Origin: Rhodococcus sp. KRD162
GTDB lineage: Bacteria > Actinomycetota > Actinomycetes > Mycobacteriales > Mycobacteriaceae
Assembly (NCBI RefSeq): GCF_017168335.1
Contig: NZ_JABFAU010000004.1
Location: forward strand, 63,879-127,878
Reading direction: 5' to 3'
DNA length: 64,000 nucleotides
The first letter of the stretch is position 1; each line of letters opens with the position of its first letter. Both the position numbers and the translations under genes were made by a program. The notes beneath the pieces were generated by a model. The model was not told where the DNA came from. It ran no database searches and saw only the letters and a list, made by a program, of their open reading frames with translations. This document shows, one piece after another, positions 23,464 through 31,506 of this stretch.

Positions 23464-24921
23464 ATGCGGATTTCCTTGCTTGCAGGTAGCGCCGTCTCGG
23501 TCTTGATTCTGGCCGGCTGTTCGTCCACCTCGGACGAGCAACCGGCCAGAGTTTTCGCCACACCCGACGGGCCTGGTCTTGCGGCTGCGGTCACCGAGGA
23601 CGGCCTCGTCGGGCATCTCGAGGAACTCGAAGCCATCGCAGCCGCGCACGACGGTAATCGGGCCGCCGGTACCGCGGGATACGACGCGAGCGTTGATTAT
23701 GTTCTCTCGCAACTCGAATCGGCGGGCTTCGACGTCACCACTCCGGAGTTCGAATTCGAAACCTTCGAGGCGCAGACTCAAACTCTGTCACTGGCGGGCA
23801 CCGAGGTTCCGGTGTTCGCCCTCAGCTACTCGCCGACCACCAGTGCCGAGGGCATCACCGCACGGGTCGTCGGCACCCCGGCTGACGAGGACGGGTGTGA
23901 GGCAGCCGATTACGAAGGCCTCGATCTGAGCGGTGCCGTTGCCGTCGTACCGCGTGGAGTGTGTTCGTTCGGCGTGAAACAGTCTGTCGCAGCCGATCTG
24001 GGAGCCGCTGCCGCAATCATCGTCAACAACGAAGCCGGACCACTCGATTCGGGGACGCTCGGCGATCCCGAGACCGGAAGGATTCCCACCGGCGGCGTCA
24101 GCCAGGAGGACGGCCCGGCGGTGCTCGCGGCCCCCGAGGTCACGCTCACACTCGTCACGGCGACCGACACGACCAAGAGCCGCAACATCATTGCGCAAAC
24201 CACCACTGGATCCACCGAGAATGTGGTGGTGGCAGGCGCACACCTCGACAGCGTCCCGGAAGGTCCCGGCATCAACGACAACGGCACCGGTACCGCGGCA
24301 GTGCTCGAAACGGCACTGCAGATGGGCAGCGCGCCCGAGGTGACCAACGCGGTGCGCTTCGCGTTCTGGGGTGCCGAGGAGAACGGCCTCGTCGGCTCGA
24401 CCAAATACGTCGAGAACCTCTCCGATGACGAGAAGCAGAACATCGCGCTGTACTTGAACTTCGACATGATCGGCTCACACAACGCCGGCTATCTCGCCTA
24501 CGACGGCGATGATTCCGACCAGGTGGGTGAGCCCGCCGGACCGGCCGGGTCCGATGCCATCGAGCGCACCTTCGTCGAGCGATTGGGCGATGAAGGGATT
24601 GCCGTCGACGGTACCGATTTCGACGGCCGCTCCGACTACGGCCCGTTCATCGAAGTCGGTATCCCCGCGGGCGGCGTCTTCAGCGGCGCGGACGAGAACA
24701 AGACTGCCGCGCAGGCCGAGAAGTGGGGTGGCACGGCCGATCAGGCCTTCGACGAGAACTACCACACCGACCAGGACACCCTGGCCAACGTCGACCGTGA
24801 CGCACTGGCGAAGAACGGTGCGGCCGTCGCCTACGGAATCGGCGTCTACGCACAGTCGGTGGAAGGCCCCAACGGGGTGCCGGTCGGGGCGGAGCGTGAG
24901 GCTGCGCGCGCCGAAGGATGA
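23464..24921 (+). CDS. Secreted M28-family aminopeptidase lipoprotein with PA domain (LpqL-like)
   Basis: 485 residues from ATG 23464; GTG 23455 is an alternative. The signal peptide MRISLLAGSAVSVLILAGC ends in a lipobox Cys. A PA domain (about 115-225, AVVPRGVCSFGVKQSVAADL) is inserted before the metallopeptidase. The di-zinc site is intact: AHLDSVPEGPGINDNGTG (His, Asp), WGAEENGLVGS (Glu-Glu), NFDMIGS (Asp), and YHTDQDT (His). It is a membrane-anchored aminopeptidase and corresponds in position to lpqL (Rv0418). Confidence 0.9.
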   Translation: MRISLLAGSAVSVLILAGCSSTSDEQPARVFATPDGPGLAAAVTEDGLVGHLEELEAIAAAHDGNRAAGTAGYDASVDYVLSQLESAGFDVTTPEFEFETFEAQTQTLSLAGTEVPVFALSYSPTTSAEGITARVVGTPADEDGCEAADYEGLDLSGAVAVVPRGVCSFGVKQSVAADLGAAAAIIVNNEAGPLDSGTLGDPETGRIPTGGVSQEDGPAVLAAPEVTLTLVTATDTTKSRNIIAQTTTGSTENVVVAGAHLDSVPEGPGINDNGTGTAAVLETALQMGSAPEVTNAVRFAFWGAEENGLVGSTKYVENLSDDEKQNIALYLNFDMIGSHNAGYLAYDGDDSDQVGEPAGPAGSDAIERTFVERLGDEGIAVDGTDFDGRSDYGPFIEVGIPAGGVFSGADENKTAAQAEKWGGTADQAFDENYHTDQDTLANVDRDALAKNGAAVAYGIGVYAQSVEGPNGVPVGAEREAARAEG

Positions 24922-24958
24922 CCGTGGGTATGTGTGACAGTGAGTTACGCTCGGTGCT

Positions 24959-25780
24959 GTGAACGCAGTCGTCGACTCGGTGGTGGAGTGGGTTCGCACC
25001 ACCAACCGAGCGCCTACGGTCGTCGGGGCCGTCCGGCGCGTACGTCGAGCATTGCCCGGTGACCCCACGTTCGGTGATCCGCTGTCCATCGACGGTCCTG
25101 GGCGAGCACTGGCAGTGGCCCGGGTGGCCGATCGATTCCTCGCTGCGAACGGACTGGACGACGAACCGGGCGCGTCCCGGGAAGTCGGCCTCGGGGCACT
25201 GCAGGTATGGCAGGCGATCCTCGAGCGCACCGGACGCGGCCGCGGTGAGCGCGAGGTCACCATCGTGTTCACCGACCTGGTCGGGTTCTCGTCATGGTCG
25301 CTGCGGGCCGGTGACACCGCCACTCTGACACTGCTGCGCAAGGTCTCCAAAGCCGTCGAACCCGAGGTCGCGTTCCGCGGCGGCCACGTCGTGAAGCGAC
25401 TGGGCGACGGCATCATGGCGGTGTTCACCGATGCGGGCAAGGCCGTCGAGGCGGTGTTCGCGGCCCGAGAGGCTCTCGCAGGCGTCGACGTGGACGGCTA
25501 CACCCCGACGATGCGAGTGGGGATTCACACCGGCAATCCCCGCCAGGTCGGATCGGACTGGCTCGGCGTCGACGTCACGGTCGCCGCCCGCGTGATGCAG
25601 ACCGGTGGAAACGGCAACGTGATGATCTCGGAGGCGGCGCTGGCGGCGGTACCGCCGGAGGTGCTCGACGCGTTGGAGGTGGTGTCCAAGCCTTATCGAC
25701 GCAGCTTCTTCGCTCCGAAGATCAAGGGTGCACCGGACGATCTACGCATCCTCCGACTCGTGCAGTCGCCACAGCGGTGA
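24959..25780 (+). CDS. Class III adenylate/guanylate cyclase, soluble
   Basis: 273 residues from GTG 24959. An N-terminal helical segment of about 95 residues precedes a class III catalytic domain with both metal-binding aspartates, D106 (VTIVFTDLVGFSSWS) and D150 (KRLGDGIMAVF). The second conserved patch is MRVGIHTGNPRQ and WLGVDVTVAARVM. There, the usual Asn of the GxxVNxAAR motif is Thr207, while Arg211 is present. Asn normally stabilises the transition state, so activity may be low or altered. It makes cAMP in related proteins. The last 39 bases overlap thiD on the other strand. Confidence 0.8.
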   Translation: MNAVVDSVVEWVRTTNRAPTVVGAVRRVRRALPGDPTFGDPLSIDGPGRALAVARVADRFLAANGLDDEPGASREVGLGALQVWQAILERTGRGRGEREVTIVFTDLVGFSSWSLRAGDTATLTLLRKVSKAVEPEVAFRGGHVVKRLGDGIMAVFTDAGKAVEAVFAAREALAGVDVDGYTPTMRVGIHTGNPRQVGSDWLGVDVTVAARVMQTGGNGNVMISEAALAAVPPEVLDALEVVSKPYRRSFFAPKIKGAPDDLRILRLVQSPQR

Positions 25781-26596
25781 TACCGGGCCGTGCCCTGCGC
25801 CCAGGTCGTAGGACGCGGCCAGGCAGCGGGTGACCCACTGCTTTCCGAACGCCACCGCGTCGGGCATCGAGTAACCGTGGGCCAGCGCCGACGCGATCGA
25901 CGCGGCGAGGGTGTCGCCGCCGCCGTGATCGTTGCCGGTGTCGATGCGCTCGCTGGTGAATTCGAGGAACTTGTCGCCGTCGAAGAGAAGGTCGGTGCTG
26001 TGCGTCGACGTGCGTAGATGGCCACCCTTGACCAGGGACCACTGTGCTCCCAGGTCGTGCAGGGCCTCTGCGGCGCGGCGGGCACTGGCGTCGTCCACCA
26101 CGTCGATGCCGGTGATGAGCCGTACCTCGTCGAGATTGGGGGTCACCAGCGATGCGATCGGGAACAGGGTGTGCCGGATGGCGTCGAGGGCCTCGGCGTG
26201 CAGCAGTGGATCGCCGTGCATGGATGCACACACCGGGTCGACGACGAGGGGAACCGGCTGGTCACGGCCGATGCCGACTTCGGTGCACACGGCGGTGACG
26301 GCCTCGATGATCCCGGTGGACGCCAGCATCCCGGTCTTCGCGGCGCCGACGCCGATGTCCGAGACGACGGAGCGCACCTGCGCCGCCACCACATCGGGGG
26401 GAACCTCGTGAAAGCCCGTCACGCCGACGGTGTTCTGGACCGTGACCGCTGCTACGGCAACGCACGCGTGGACACCCAGCAGTGCCATCGTGCGGCTGTC
26501 GGCTTGGATTCCGGCTCCGCCGCCGGAGTCGGTTCCGGCGATCGTCAGAGCGCGAACGGGAGTCTCGCCGTTGGGCGTGAGCGGTAGGAACTTCAC
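25742..26596 (-). CDS. thiD: Hydroxymethylpyrimidine/phosphomethylpyrimidine kinase
   Basis: 284 residues of the ribokinase family. Signatures: ALTIAGTDSGGGAGIQADSR at the N-terminus, VQNTVGVTGFHEVP, GAAKTGMLAST, VVDPVCASMHGDPLL, TPNLDEVRLITG and the anion-hole motif GGGDTLAASIASALAHG near the C-terminus. It phosphorylates HMP twice for thiamine synthesis. It is separated from thiOSG by the ABC exporter, lipoprotein and cyclase genes. The thiC gene that follows in M. tuberculosis is absent at this place. Its 3' end overlaps the cyclase gene by 39 bases, an antiparallel overlap. Confidence 0.94.
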   Translation of the reverse strand: MKFLPLTPNGETPVRALTIAGTDSGGGAGIQADSRTMALLGVHACVAVAAVTVQNTVGVTGFHEVPPDVVAAQVRSVVSDIGVGAAKTGMLASTGIIEAVTAVCTEVGIGRDQPVPLVVDPVCASMHGDPLLHAEALDAIRHTLFPIASLVTPNLDEVRLITGIDVVDDASARRAAEALHDLGAQWSLVKGGHLRTSTHSTDLLFDGDKFLEFTSERIDTGNDHGGGDTLAASIASALAHGYSMPDAVAFGKQWVTRCLAASYDLGAGHGPVSPLWRLHESEDA

Positions 26597-26886
26597 GAGA
26601 GACGACAGTACCGGCGGCGCACCGAGTGCAGCCCCGGCGGCCGAACTCGAACCTGTGAATATCGGTAGAAAATGTGGTCGGCTTCGAATGTTGTTGTATC
26701 ACAAGGTCGAACAGGGGCCCTTATGACCGATACCAGCATTCGACTCGGGAACGACATGCAAACCTACGCATCCGAAGGTTTGTTGGTAGAAAAGGTGACA
26801 GGGCCACTGCGCGCATGTTTAATAGTGGTGCACGTCACATCGAATCCACTCGTTCATCACTTCATACACAGCGAAGGGGGCGTCCT

Positions 26887-27213
26887 ATGCTTGCGAATAC
26901 TCCTAGCGCTGATGTCTCGATCAACAAGGATCAGAACCGGTTCGAGCTGCGATTGAACGGCGATCTCGTCGGGATCGTCGGGTTCTACGAGGTGGAGGGG
27001 AACGGAACGCGCGCGACGCGAACGCATGTCGTGTCGTTCATGCATACCGTCGTCACCGAGGATTTCGGCCATCAGGGTCTCGCCGGCATTCTGGTGCGCC
27101 GCGCTCTCGACAGTGCCCGTTCCTACGGATGGAAAGTCCGGCCCGTCTGCACCTACGTGCAGCGATTCGCCGCCGCCAATCCGGAGTACAACGACATGCT
27201 CGTTCCGCTCTGA
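26887..27213 (+). CDS. Small GNAT-like N-acetyltransferase (YjdJ/Gtn1-type), copy 1
   Basis: 108 residues from ATG 26887 with GAAGGGGG upstream; the open frame back to 26674 looks like promoter sequence. The compact GNAT fold has RFELRLNGDLVGIVGFYE, HTVVTEDFGHQGLAGILV (acetyl-CoA loop) and RPVCTYVQRFAAANPEY, the hallmark of the YidJ/YjdJ group with Cys-Thr-Tyr-Val. Function unknown; such proteins may acetylate small molecules. A related gene lies 124 bases downstream. Confidence 0.85.
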   Translation: MLANTPSADVSINKDQNRFELRLNGDLVGIVGFYEVEGNGTRATRTHVVSFMHTVVTEDFGHQGLAGILVRRALDSARSYGWKVRPVCTYVQRFAAANPEYNDMLVPL

Positions 27214-27223
27214 CGCAGCTCCC

Positions 27224-27271
27224 GGTAAGGCTCGATCACGGTAGGGCCTGATCACGGTAGAGCTCGATCAC
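27224..27271 (+). repeat. Three 16-bp tandem repeats between the two small GNAT genes
   Basis: Units GGTAAGGCTCGATCAC, GGTAGGGCCTGATCAC and GGTAGAGCTCGATCAC follow one another exactly. They start 10 bases after the first GNAT gene stop. Spacing of 16 bp places the units nearly 1.5 helical turns apart. Each ends in GATCAC, so the region could hold binding sites or be slippage-made sequence. Confidence 0.85.
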
Positions 27272-27336
27272 ATCGAGGACTCGACTCGGCGACAATCGGA
27301 GCACTTTTCTCCCGTCACACGAGTAACACTGGTCTC

Positions 27337-27696
27337 ATGAGTGACATGAGTCACATCATTTCCCGACGCGCCGACGCGGTGACCCCCGTCGAGCGACCCG
27401 TCGTCCGTATCGAGGACGACGTCGATCACAGTAGGTTCGATCTCTTCGTCGACGACGAGCTCGTCGGCATTCTGGGGTACCGCTCAGGTGATGGCAGCGT
27501 CGGGGACGGCTCCGTCGTCGCCCTGATGCATACCGTCGTCAAGGAGGAGTACGGCGACCGTGGTTGGGCCGGAGTGCTGGTGCGCGCCTCGCTCAACACC
27601 GCGCGCGATCGCCGGTGGCGCATCGTTCCCATCTGTACGTTCGTGCGACGGTACCTGGCTGAGCACGAGGAATTTCTGGATCTCGTAGCCGAATAG
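27337..27696 (+). CDS. Small GNAT-like N-acetyltransferase (YjdJ/Gtn1-type), copy 2
   Basis: 119 residues from ATG 27337. It is related to the upstream gene: RFDLFVDDELVGILGYRSGD, HTVVKEEYGDRGWAGVLVR, and PICTFVRRYLAEHEEF. The Cys-Thr-x-Val-x2 motif and acetyl-CoA loop are conserved, but the N-terminus is longer (MSDMSHIISRRADAVTP). The two genes probably arose by tandem duplication and have since diverged. Substrate unknown. Confidence 0.85.
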   Translation: MSDMSHIISRRADAVTPVERPVVRIEDDVDHSRFDLFVDDELVGILGYRSGDGSVGDGSVVALMHTVVKEEYGDRGWAGVLVRASLNTARDRRWRIVPICTFVRRYLAEHEEFLDLVAE

Positions 27697-27762
27697 AGAG
27701 CACTGCTCTTGCGATGGGGCGGGGTTGGGTGAATACTGCTTCCTGGAGAGAGCGCCGCTCTC
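27697..27762. promoter_or_regulatory. Two AGAGC-N3-GCTCT operator-like sites
   Basis: AGAGCACTGCTCT (27697-27709) and GAGAGCGCCGCTCTC (27748-27762) share the same 13-bp palindromic core, with centres 52 bp apart, about five helical turns. They lie in the 84-base gap before a membrane protein gene (start 27781), the second just upstream of its likely ribosome binding site. A dimeric repressor binding cooperatively is a reasonable guess; no regulator gene is adjacent. Confidence 0.5.
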
Positions 27763-27780
27763 GAAAGGATGTGGATCCCG

Positions 27781-28377
27781 ATGCGCCCAACTCTGTATCT
27801 CTTCATCGGACTGATGTTCGCCGTGTACCCGGCGCTTCGGCCCTACTCGGACGAGGTGGGTACAGCCGGAGCGGAGGCTTTCGCATCCCCGGCCTGGGTC
27901 CTTGCCCACACCGCCGCGATGCTCGGTTTCATCGCTGTCGGACTGGCCGTGACGTACACCGGTCGGCGGTCCGATGTCGCAGTGGTCGCCACCTGGATCG
28001 GTGTCGGACTGGTGCTGCCGTACTACGGCGCGGAGACGTTCGCCCTGCACGCGTTGGGCGTCGACGCTCTCGCGAACTCGAACCCCGGCCTGATCGAATT
28101 GGCCGAACCGATCCGCTACTCGCCTGCGCAGTCGGTCATGTTCGGCCTCGGCCTGGTGCTGCTCGCCGTCGGTCTGGTGGCATTCGCGCTGCACAATCGC
28201 TACGCCATGGTGCTGGCGGCCGGATTCGTGCTCTTTCTGCCGCAGTTCTACGCGCCCCCTGCCGTGCGCATAGCGCACGGCCTGCTGATCGCCCTCGGAG
28301 CGATTGTTGCCGCCCGCGCAGTGGCAGCCCCGTCGGATGCGTCTGATCAGCCGATCTCGACGACCACCGGGGCGTGA
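27781..28377 (+). CDS. Integral membrane protein, 198 aa
   Basis: ATG 27781 (MRPTLYLFIGLMFAVYPALR) has an AAAGGA box 10 bases upstream; ATG 27769 is the alternative. About six hydrophobic segments are visible: TLYLFIGLMFAVYPALR, LAHTAAMLGFIAVGLAVTYT, VVATWIGVGLVLPYYGAET, SVMFGLGLVLLAVGLVAFALHN, YAMVLAAGFVLFLPQFYAPP and LLIALGAIVAARAV. Family not recognised. Its 3' end overlaps the exonuclease III gene on the opposite strand by 31 bases. Confidence 0.65.
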   Translation: MRPTLYLFIGLMFAVYPALRPYSDEVGTAGAEAFASPAWVLAHTAAMLGFIAVGLAVTYTGRRSDVAVVATWIGVGLVLPYYGAETFALHALGVDALANSNPGLIELAEPIRYSPAQSVMFGLGLVLLAVGLVAFALHNRYAMVLAAGFVLFLPQFYAPPAVRIAHGLLIALGAIVAARAVAAPSDASDQPISTTTGA

Positions 28378-29147
28378 TCGCTGGCACCCTTGCCCTTGCG
28401 TTCCTCGCGGTCGATCGACGCTCCGGTCACGCGGGCCGACAGGGCAGGCGAGGTCAACGCCATGTCGATGCGTAGACCCTGCTTCTTCGGGAAGCGCAAC
28501 TGCGTGTAATCCCAGTAGGTGTACGTTCTCGGTTCGGGAGTGAACTGCCGTGTGACCTCGGTGAATCCGGCGTCGGCGAAGGCGGCGAAGGCATCACGCT
28601 CGGCCTGGGAGGTGTGCGTCTTGCCCTCGAACAGTGCCGGATCCCAGACATCGTCGTCGGTGGGCGCGATGTTCCAGTCGCCCACGAGGGCGATCTGCGC
28701 CTGCGGATCGGCCGCCACCCACGCCTGGGCGTCGGCTTTGAGCGCAGCGAGCCACTCGAGCTTGTACGTGTAGTGCGGATCGGCCAGTTCGCGCCCGTTC
28801 GGCACATACAGGCTCCAGACGCGCACCCCGTCGCAGGTGGCCCCGATGGCACGGGCCTCCTGAGCTGGGTCGATCTCGGGGTCCTTGCTGAAACCGGGCT
28901 GATCCTCGAACCCGACCTGCACATCGGCCAGTCCGACTCGCGACGCGATCGCGACGCCGTTCCACTGACTCAGCCCGACATGGGCCACCTCGTACCCGAT
29001 GTCGGTGAACCGCTCGTACGGAAACTGTGCGTCCTTGCACTTGGTTTCCTGCATCGCCAGTACATCGACATCCGATCGTTGCAGCCAATCGACGATTCGA
29101 TCCTGACGGGAGCGGACGGAGTTCACATTCCAAGTAGCCAAGCGCAC
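28347..29147 (-). CDS. xth: Exodeoxyribonuclease III (AP endonuclease family)
   Basis: 266 residues from GTG 29147 (VRLATWNVNSVRSRQDRIVDW); the longer open frame to 29858 merely reads through the upstream gene. EEP-fold motifs are clear: ATWNVNS (Asn), AMQETKC (catalytic Glu), YVPNG and GDWNIAP (Asp-x-Asn), then KGASDHAPVVVEI (Asp-His pair). It removes abasic-site 5' lesions and 3' blocks in base-excision repair. It belongs to the conserved block xth - GNAT - def seen in mycobacteria (Rv0427c-Rv0429c). Confidence 0.95.
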   Translation of the reverse strand: MRLATWNVNSVRSRQDRIVDWLQRSDVDVLAMQETKCKDAQFPYERFTDIGYEVAHVGLSQWNGVAIASRVGLADVQVGFEDQPGFSKDPEIDPAQEARAIGATCDGVRVWSLYVPNGRELADPHYTYKLEWLAALKADAQAWVAADPQAQIALVGDWNIAPTDDDVWDPALFEGKTHTSQAERDAFAAFADAGFTEVTRQFTPEPRTYTYWDYTQLRFPKKQGLRIDMALTSPALSARVTGASIDREERKGKGASDHAPVVVEIG

Positions 29148-29158
29148 GGGAACAAACC

Positions 29159-30121
29159 CTATAGAACCCTGCCGACAGAGTTCGCACCGATCGCTTCGGT
29201 CGGTCGGGCGTAGCGGTACCGGTGATGGTCGATGAAGCCCAGATCTCGGTACAGGGCAACGGCTTCGGCGTTGTCCACCGATACCTGCAGATAGGCGTGC
29301 GTCGCTCCGATCTGGCGCCCCCATCGCACCAGTTCTCCGCACATCAGGGTGCCGAGTCCGTTGCGGCGATGCTCCGGGGCAACCCGGAGCGAGGCCAATC
29401 CCACCCAGCGGCGACCGTCGGGTGCGGTAGTGACCGCTGCGCGCCCCACGGCAACGGCCCCGAAACCGAGCGTGCCGAAGCCGAGCGCACCGTCGTGGAC
29501 GGCGGACACCACCTCCGCTGCGCCCGCGGGTGCTGTGCCGCCCTGGTAGTGGAGGGAAGCCAACCACTCGGCCGTCGGCTCCTCTGTCACGGCGATGGCC
29601 GAATCGCCATCGCGTAGACCGAGATTCGAGATGTCCGCAGCCATGACGGCGCTCTCGTTGTAGGTCGACCAGCCGTCCGGGGCCCGGCCGAGGCGGTCGG
29701 GCAATGACAGCGTGGGCGGCAGTGCGCGTGCGGCGTACCAGGCGGTGATCGCCGACAGCGTCTCGGCACTCGTCGAGGCTCCGGGCTCGAGCGGTGACGC
29801 CGAATTGGCGCGGCCGGTGAACCCGTGCCCGAAGCGCAGCTGCCAGCCATCGATCCATTCACGTTCGACGCCCGGCCAGCCGTCGGCGGCAGCAGCCTCG
29901 AGCGCGCGGATCTCGGAAGTCCGAATCGGTCTGGGGCCCAAGGGTTTCAATGCGACGACGCGATCGGCCGCGATCTGTACCAGCGCGCCGTCGCGGCCGC
30001 GGACCGAGACCGCCTGCGCGTCGATCGCCACCAGTTCGCCGATGATGTCCGTCATCGGATGGGTGTGCCCGGGTGGCAATCGGTATCGGAGCATCACCCG
30101 CGAGCCCACGGCGGCGCTCAC
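29159..30121 (-). CDS. GNAT-family N-acetyltransferase, two-part, Rv0428c-like
   Basis: 320 residues from GTG 30121. The N-terminal part is a small beta domain (GELVAIDAQAVSVRGRDGALV) followed by a degenerate acetyltransferase half. The C-terminal GNAT half holds the acetyl-CoA loop LRVAPEHRRNGLGTLMCGEL (about 258-277) and ends with DNAEAVALYRDLGFIDHHRY. It lies 11 bases upstream of xth and 19 bases downstream of def on the same strand, so the three are probably cotranscribed. Position equals Rv0428c. Substrate unknown. Confidence 0.85.
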   Translation of the reverse strand: MSAAVGSRVMLRYRLPPGHTHPMTDIIGELVAIDAQAVSVRGRDGALVQIAADRVVALKPLGPRPIRTSEIRALEAAAADGWPGVEREWIDGWQLRFGHGFTGRANSASPLEPGASTSAETLSAITAWYAARALPPTLSLPDRLGRAPDGWSTYNESAVMAADISNLGLRDGDSAIAVTEEPTAEWLASLHYQGGTAPAGAAEVVSAVHDGALGFGTLGFGAVAVGRAAVTTAPDGRRWVGLASLRVAPEHRRNGLGTLMCGELVRWGRQIGATHAYLQVSVDNAEAVALYRDLGFIDHHRYRYARPTEAIGANSVGRVL

Positions 30122-30140
30122 TGCTCGGCCATCGAGTCGA

Positions 30141-30737
30141 TCAGTCCTCGTCGTCGTGGCCGAAGGGATCGTCGACCGTTCCCGGCGTCCAGCTCAGTCC
30201 CGGCACGCCCCACCCGGCGCGTTTGATGGCCTTCTTGGCCGCCCGGGCATGCCGACCGATGAGAACATCGGTGTACAGGAAGCCGTCGAGATGACCCACC
30301 TCGTGCTGAAGCATCCGAGCGAAGAAGTCCCGTCCCTCGATATCTACCGGATCGCCGTTGGCGTCGGTGCCGGTCACTCTGGCCCAGTCCGCGCGGCCGG
30401 TGGGGTGTTGCTCACCGGGCACCGACAGGCAGCCCTCGTCGTCGTCCTCGGGATCGGGCATCGTCTCCGGGATCTCGGAGGTTTCGAGCACCGGGTTGAC
30501 GACCTCGCCGCGGCGGCGGATCATTTTCCCGTCCGAACCCTGATCGGGGCAGTCGTAGATGAACAGACGCTTGCCGACGCCCACCTGGTTGGCTGCGAGA
30601 CCGACACCGTTGGCGGCGGCCAAGGTCTCGTACATGTCGGCGATCAACTCGGCCAACTCGGCGGGTGACTCGGTGACGGGAGCGGTAGCGGTGTGCAGCA
30701 CCGGATCGCCGACGATCCGGATGGGAAGAATTGCCAT
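30141..30737 (-). CDS. def: Peptide deformylase
   Basis: 198 residues from ATG 30737 ([21 protein letters not shown]). It has all three deformylase motifs: [10 protein letters not shown] (motif 1), [10 protein letters not shown] (motif 2, metal Cys) and [11 protein letters not shown] (motif 3, HExxH with Gly in place of Asp before the second His). It removes formyl groups from nascent proteins, complementing map. The basic insert [15 protein letters not shown] is within normal range. It is the first gene of the def-GNAT-xth operon. Confidence 0.94.
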   Translation of the reverse strand: MAILPIRIVGDPVLHTATAPVTESPAELAELIADMYETLAAANGVGLAANQVGVGKRLFIYDCPDQGSDGKMIRRRGEVVNPVLETSEIPETMPDPEDDDEGCLSVPGEQHPTGRADWARVTGTDANGDPVDIEGRDFFARMLQHEVGHLDGFLYTDVLIGRHARAAKKAIKRAGWGVPGLSWTPGTVDDPFGHDDED

Positions 30738-31110
30738 GGTCGACAAGGATAGTGGGTCGCTCACGTGACCTGGCCGAGGGCAACCGCACCTGGTTGTTCG
30801 GTATCGGCGTCGAGGCGCGGGATTTCGCCGACGAAGAGCGATAGTGAACCGTCAGGTGCGGATCGACCCTGGGCGTCGCGCAAGCGAAGCCGCGGAACAC
30901 GCCACGCGCCGGTACTTCGTCGGAGCCGTGCCTCGGGCGTCGAGCATGGTTGAATGATGGCCGAAGTACAACTGTGTAATTCGCTCGAGGTTCGGTCGGC
31001 GTTCGTACGGATGCCGGCAGCACTGGGGGTAGCAGATTTCCCAGGGTTCGGTTGTCGCGCGCGTTCGGTGATCACGCAGGCCCTTGGGAGTCGAGAAGTC
31101 GAGGAGTGGG
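30738..31110. other. Intergenic region upstream of def and the DUF3263 gene
   Basis: About 370 bases between divergent genes. On the minus strand a frame (30761-31075) is open, and its C-terminal half reads [20 protein letters not shown] and so on, with codon use that looks coding. Its N-terminal half does not. It could be a small gene 23 bases upstream of def or a decayed remnant. Nothing on the plus strand is convincing before ATG 31111. Confidence 0.3.
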
Positions 31111-31449
31111 ATGGACGGCGCAGCAGCGCGTGACTCGAACCAGTCTCAGCAATCGGGAAGTTCGGACAGCACCCAGGACCCGAACGAGGTCGGCGCGGAC
31201 GGACTGAGTCGACGAGAGCACGACATCCTGTCCTTCGAGCGGCAGTGGTGGAAGTACGCCGGAGCCAAGGAAGAGGCCATCAAGGAACTCTTCTCCATGT
31301 CGGCAACCCGCTACTACCAGATCCTCAACGCCTTGGTCGATCGTCCCGAAGCCCTTGCCGCGGATCCGATGCTGGTCAAGCGTCTGCGTCGACTGCGGGC
31401 CAGTCGGCAGAAGGCCCGCGCAGCTCGACGCCTGGGTTTCGACGTCTGA
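31111..31449 (+). CDS. DUF3263 protein, DNA-binding-like
   Basis: 112 residues from ATG 31111 with GAGGAGTGGG upstream; TTG 31084 is less likely. The core LSRREHDILSFERQWWKYAG, then AKEEAIKELFSMSATRYYQILN, is the DUF3263 pattern. It resembles a helix-turn-helix, with YYQILN as the recognition helix end. The basic tail LRRLRASRQKARAARRLGFD follows. It occupies the position of Rv0430 and stands upstream of the LytR_C gene, the same order as in mycobacteria. Function is unknown, but regulatory DNA-binding is plausible. Confidence 0.85.
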   Translation: MDGAAARDSNQSQQSGSSDSTQDPNEVGADGLSRREHDILSFERQWWKYAGAKEEAIKELFSMSATRYYQILNALVDRPEALAADPMLVKRLRRLRASRQKARAARRLGFDV

Positions 31450-31506
31450 GCGGGTCCGTGATCAGGTGTTCCGAGTCCTCGTCGACGGTCGGCTAGGGTC
31501 GAGTAC

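Noticed and set aside
29148..29858. Upstream extension of the exonuclease III frame
   Set aside because: It reads through the GNAT gene in another frame; family proteins start at the (V/M)RLATWNVNS sequence.
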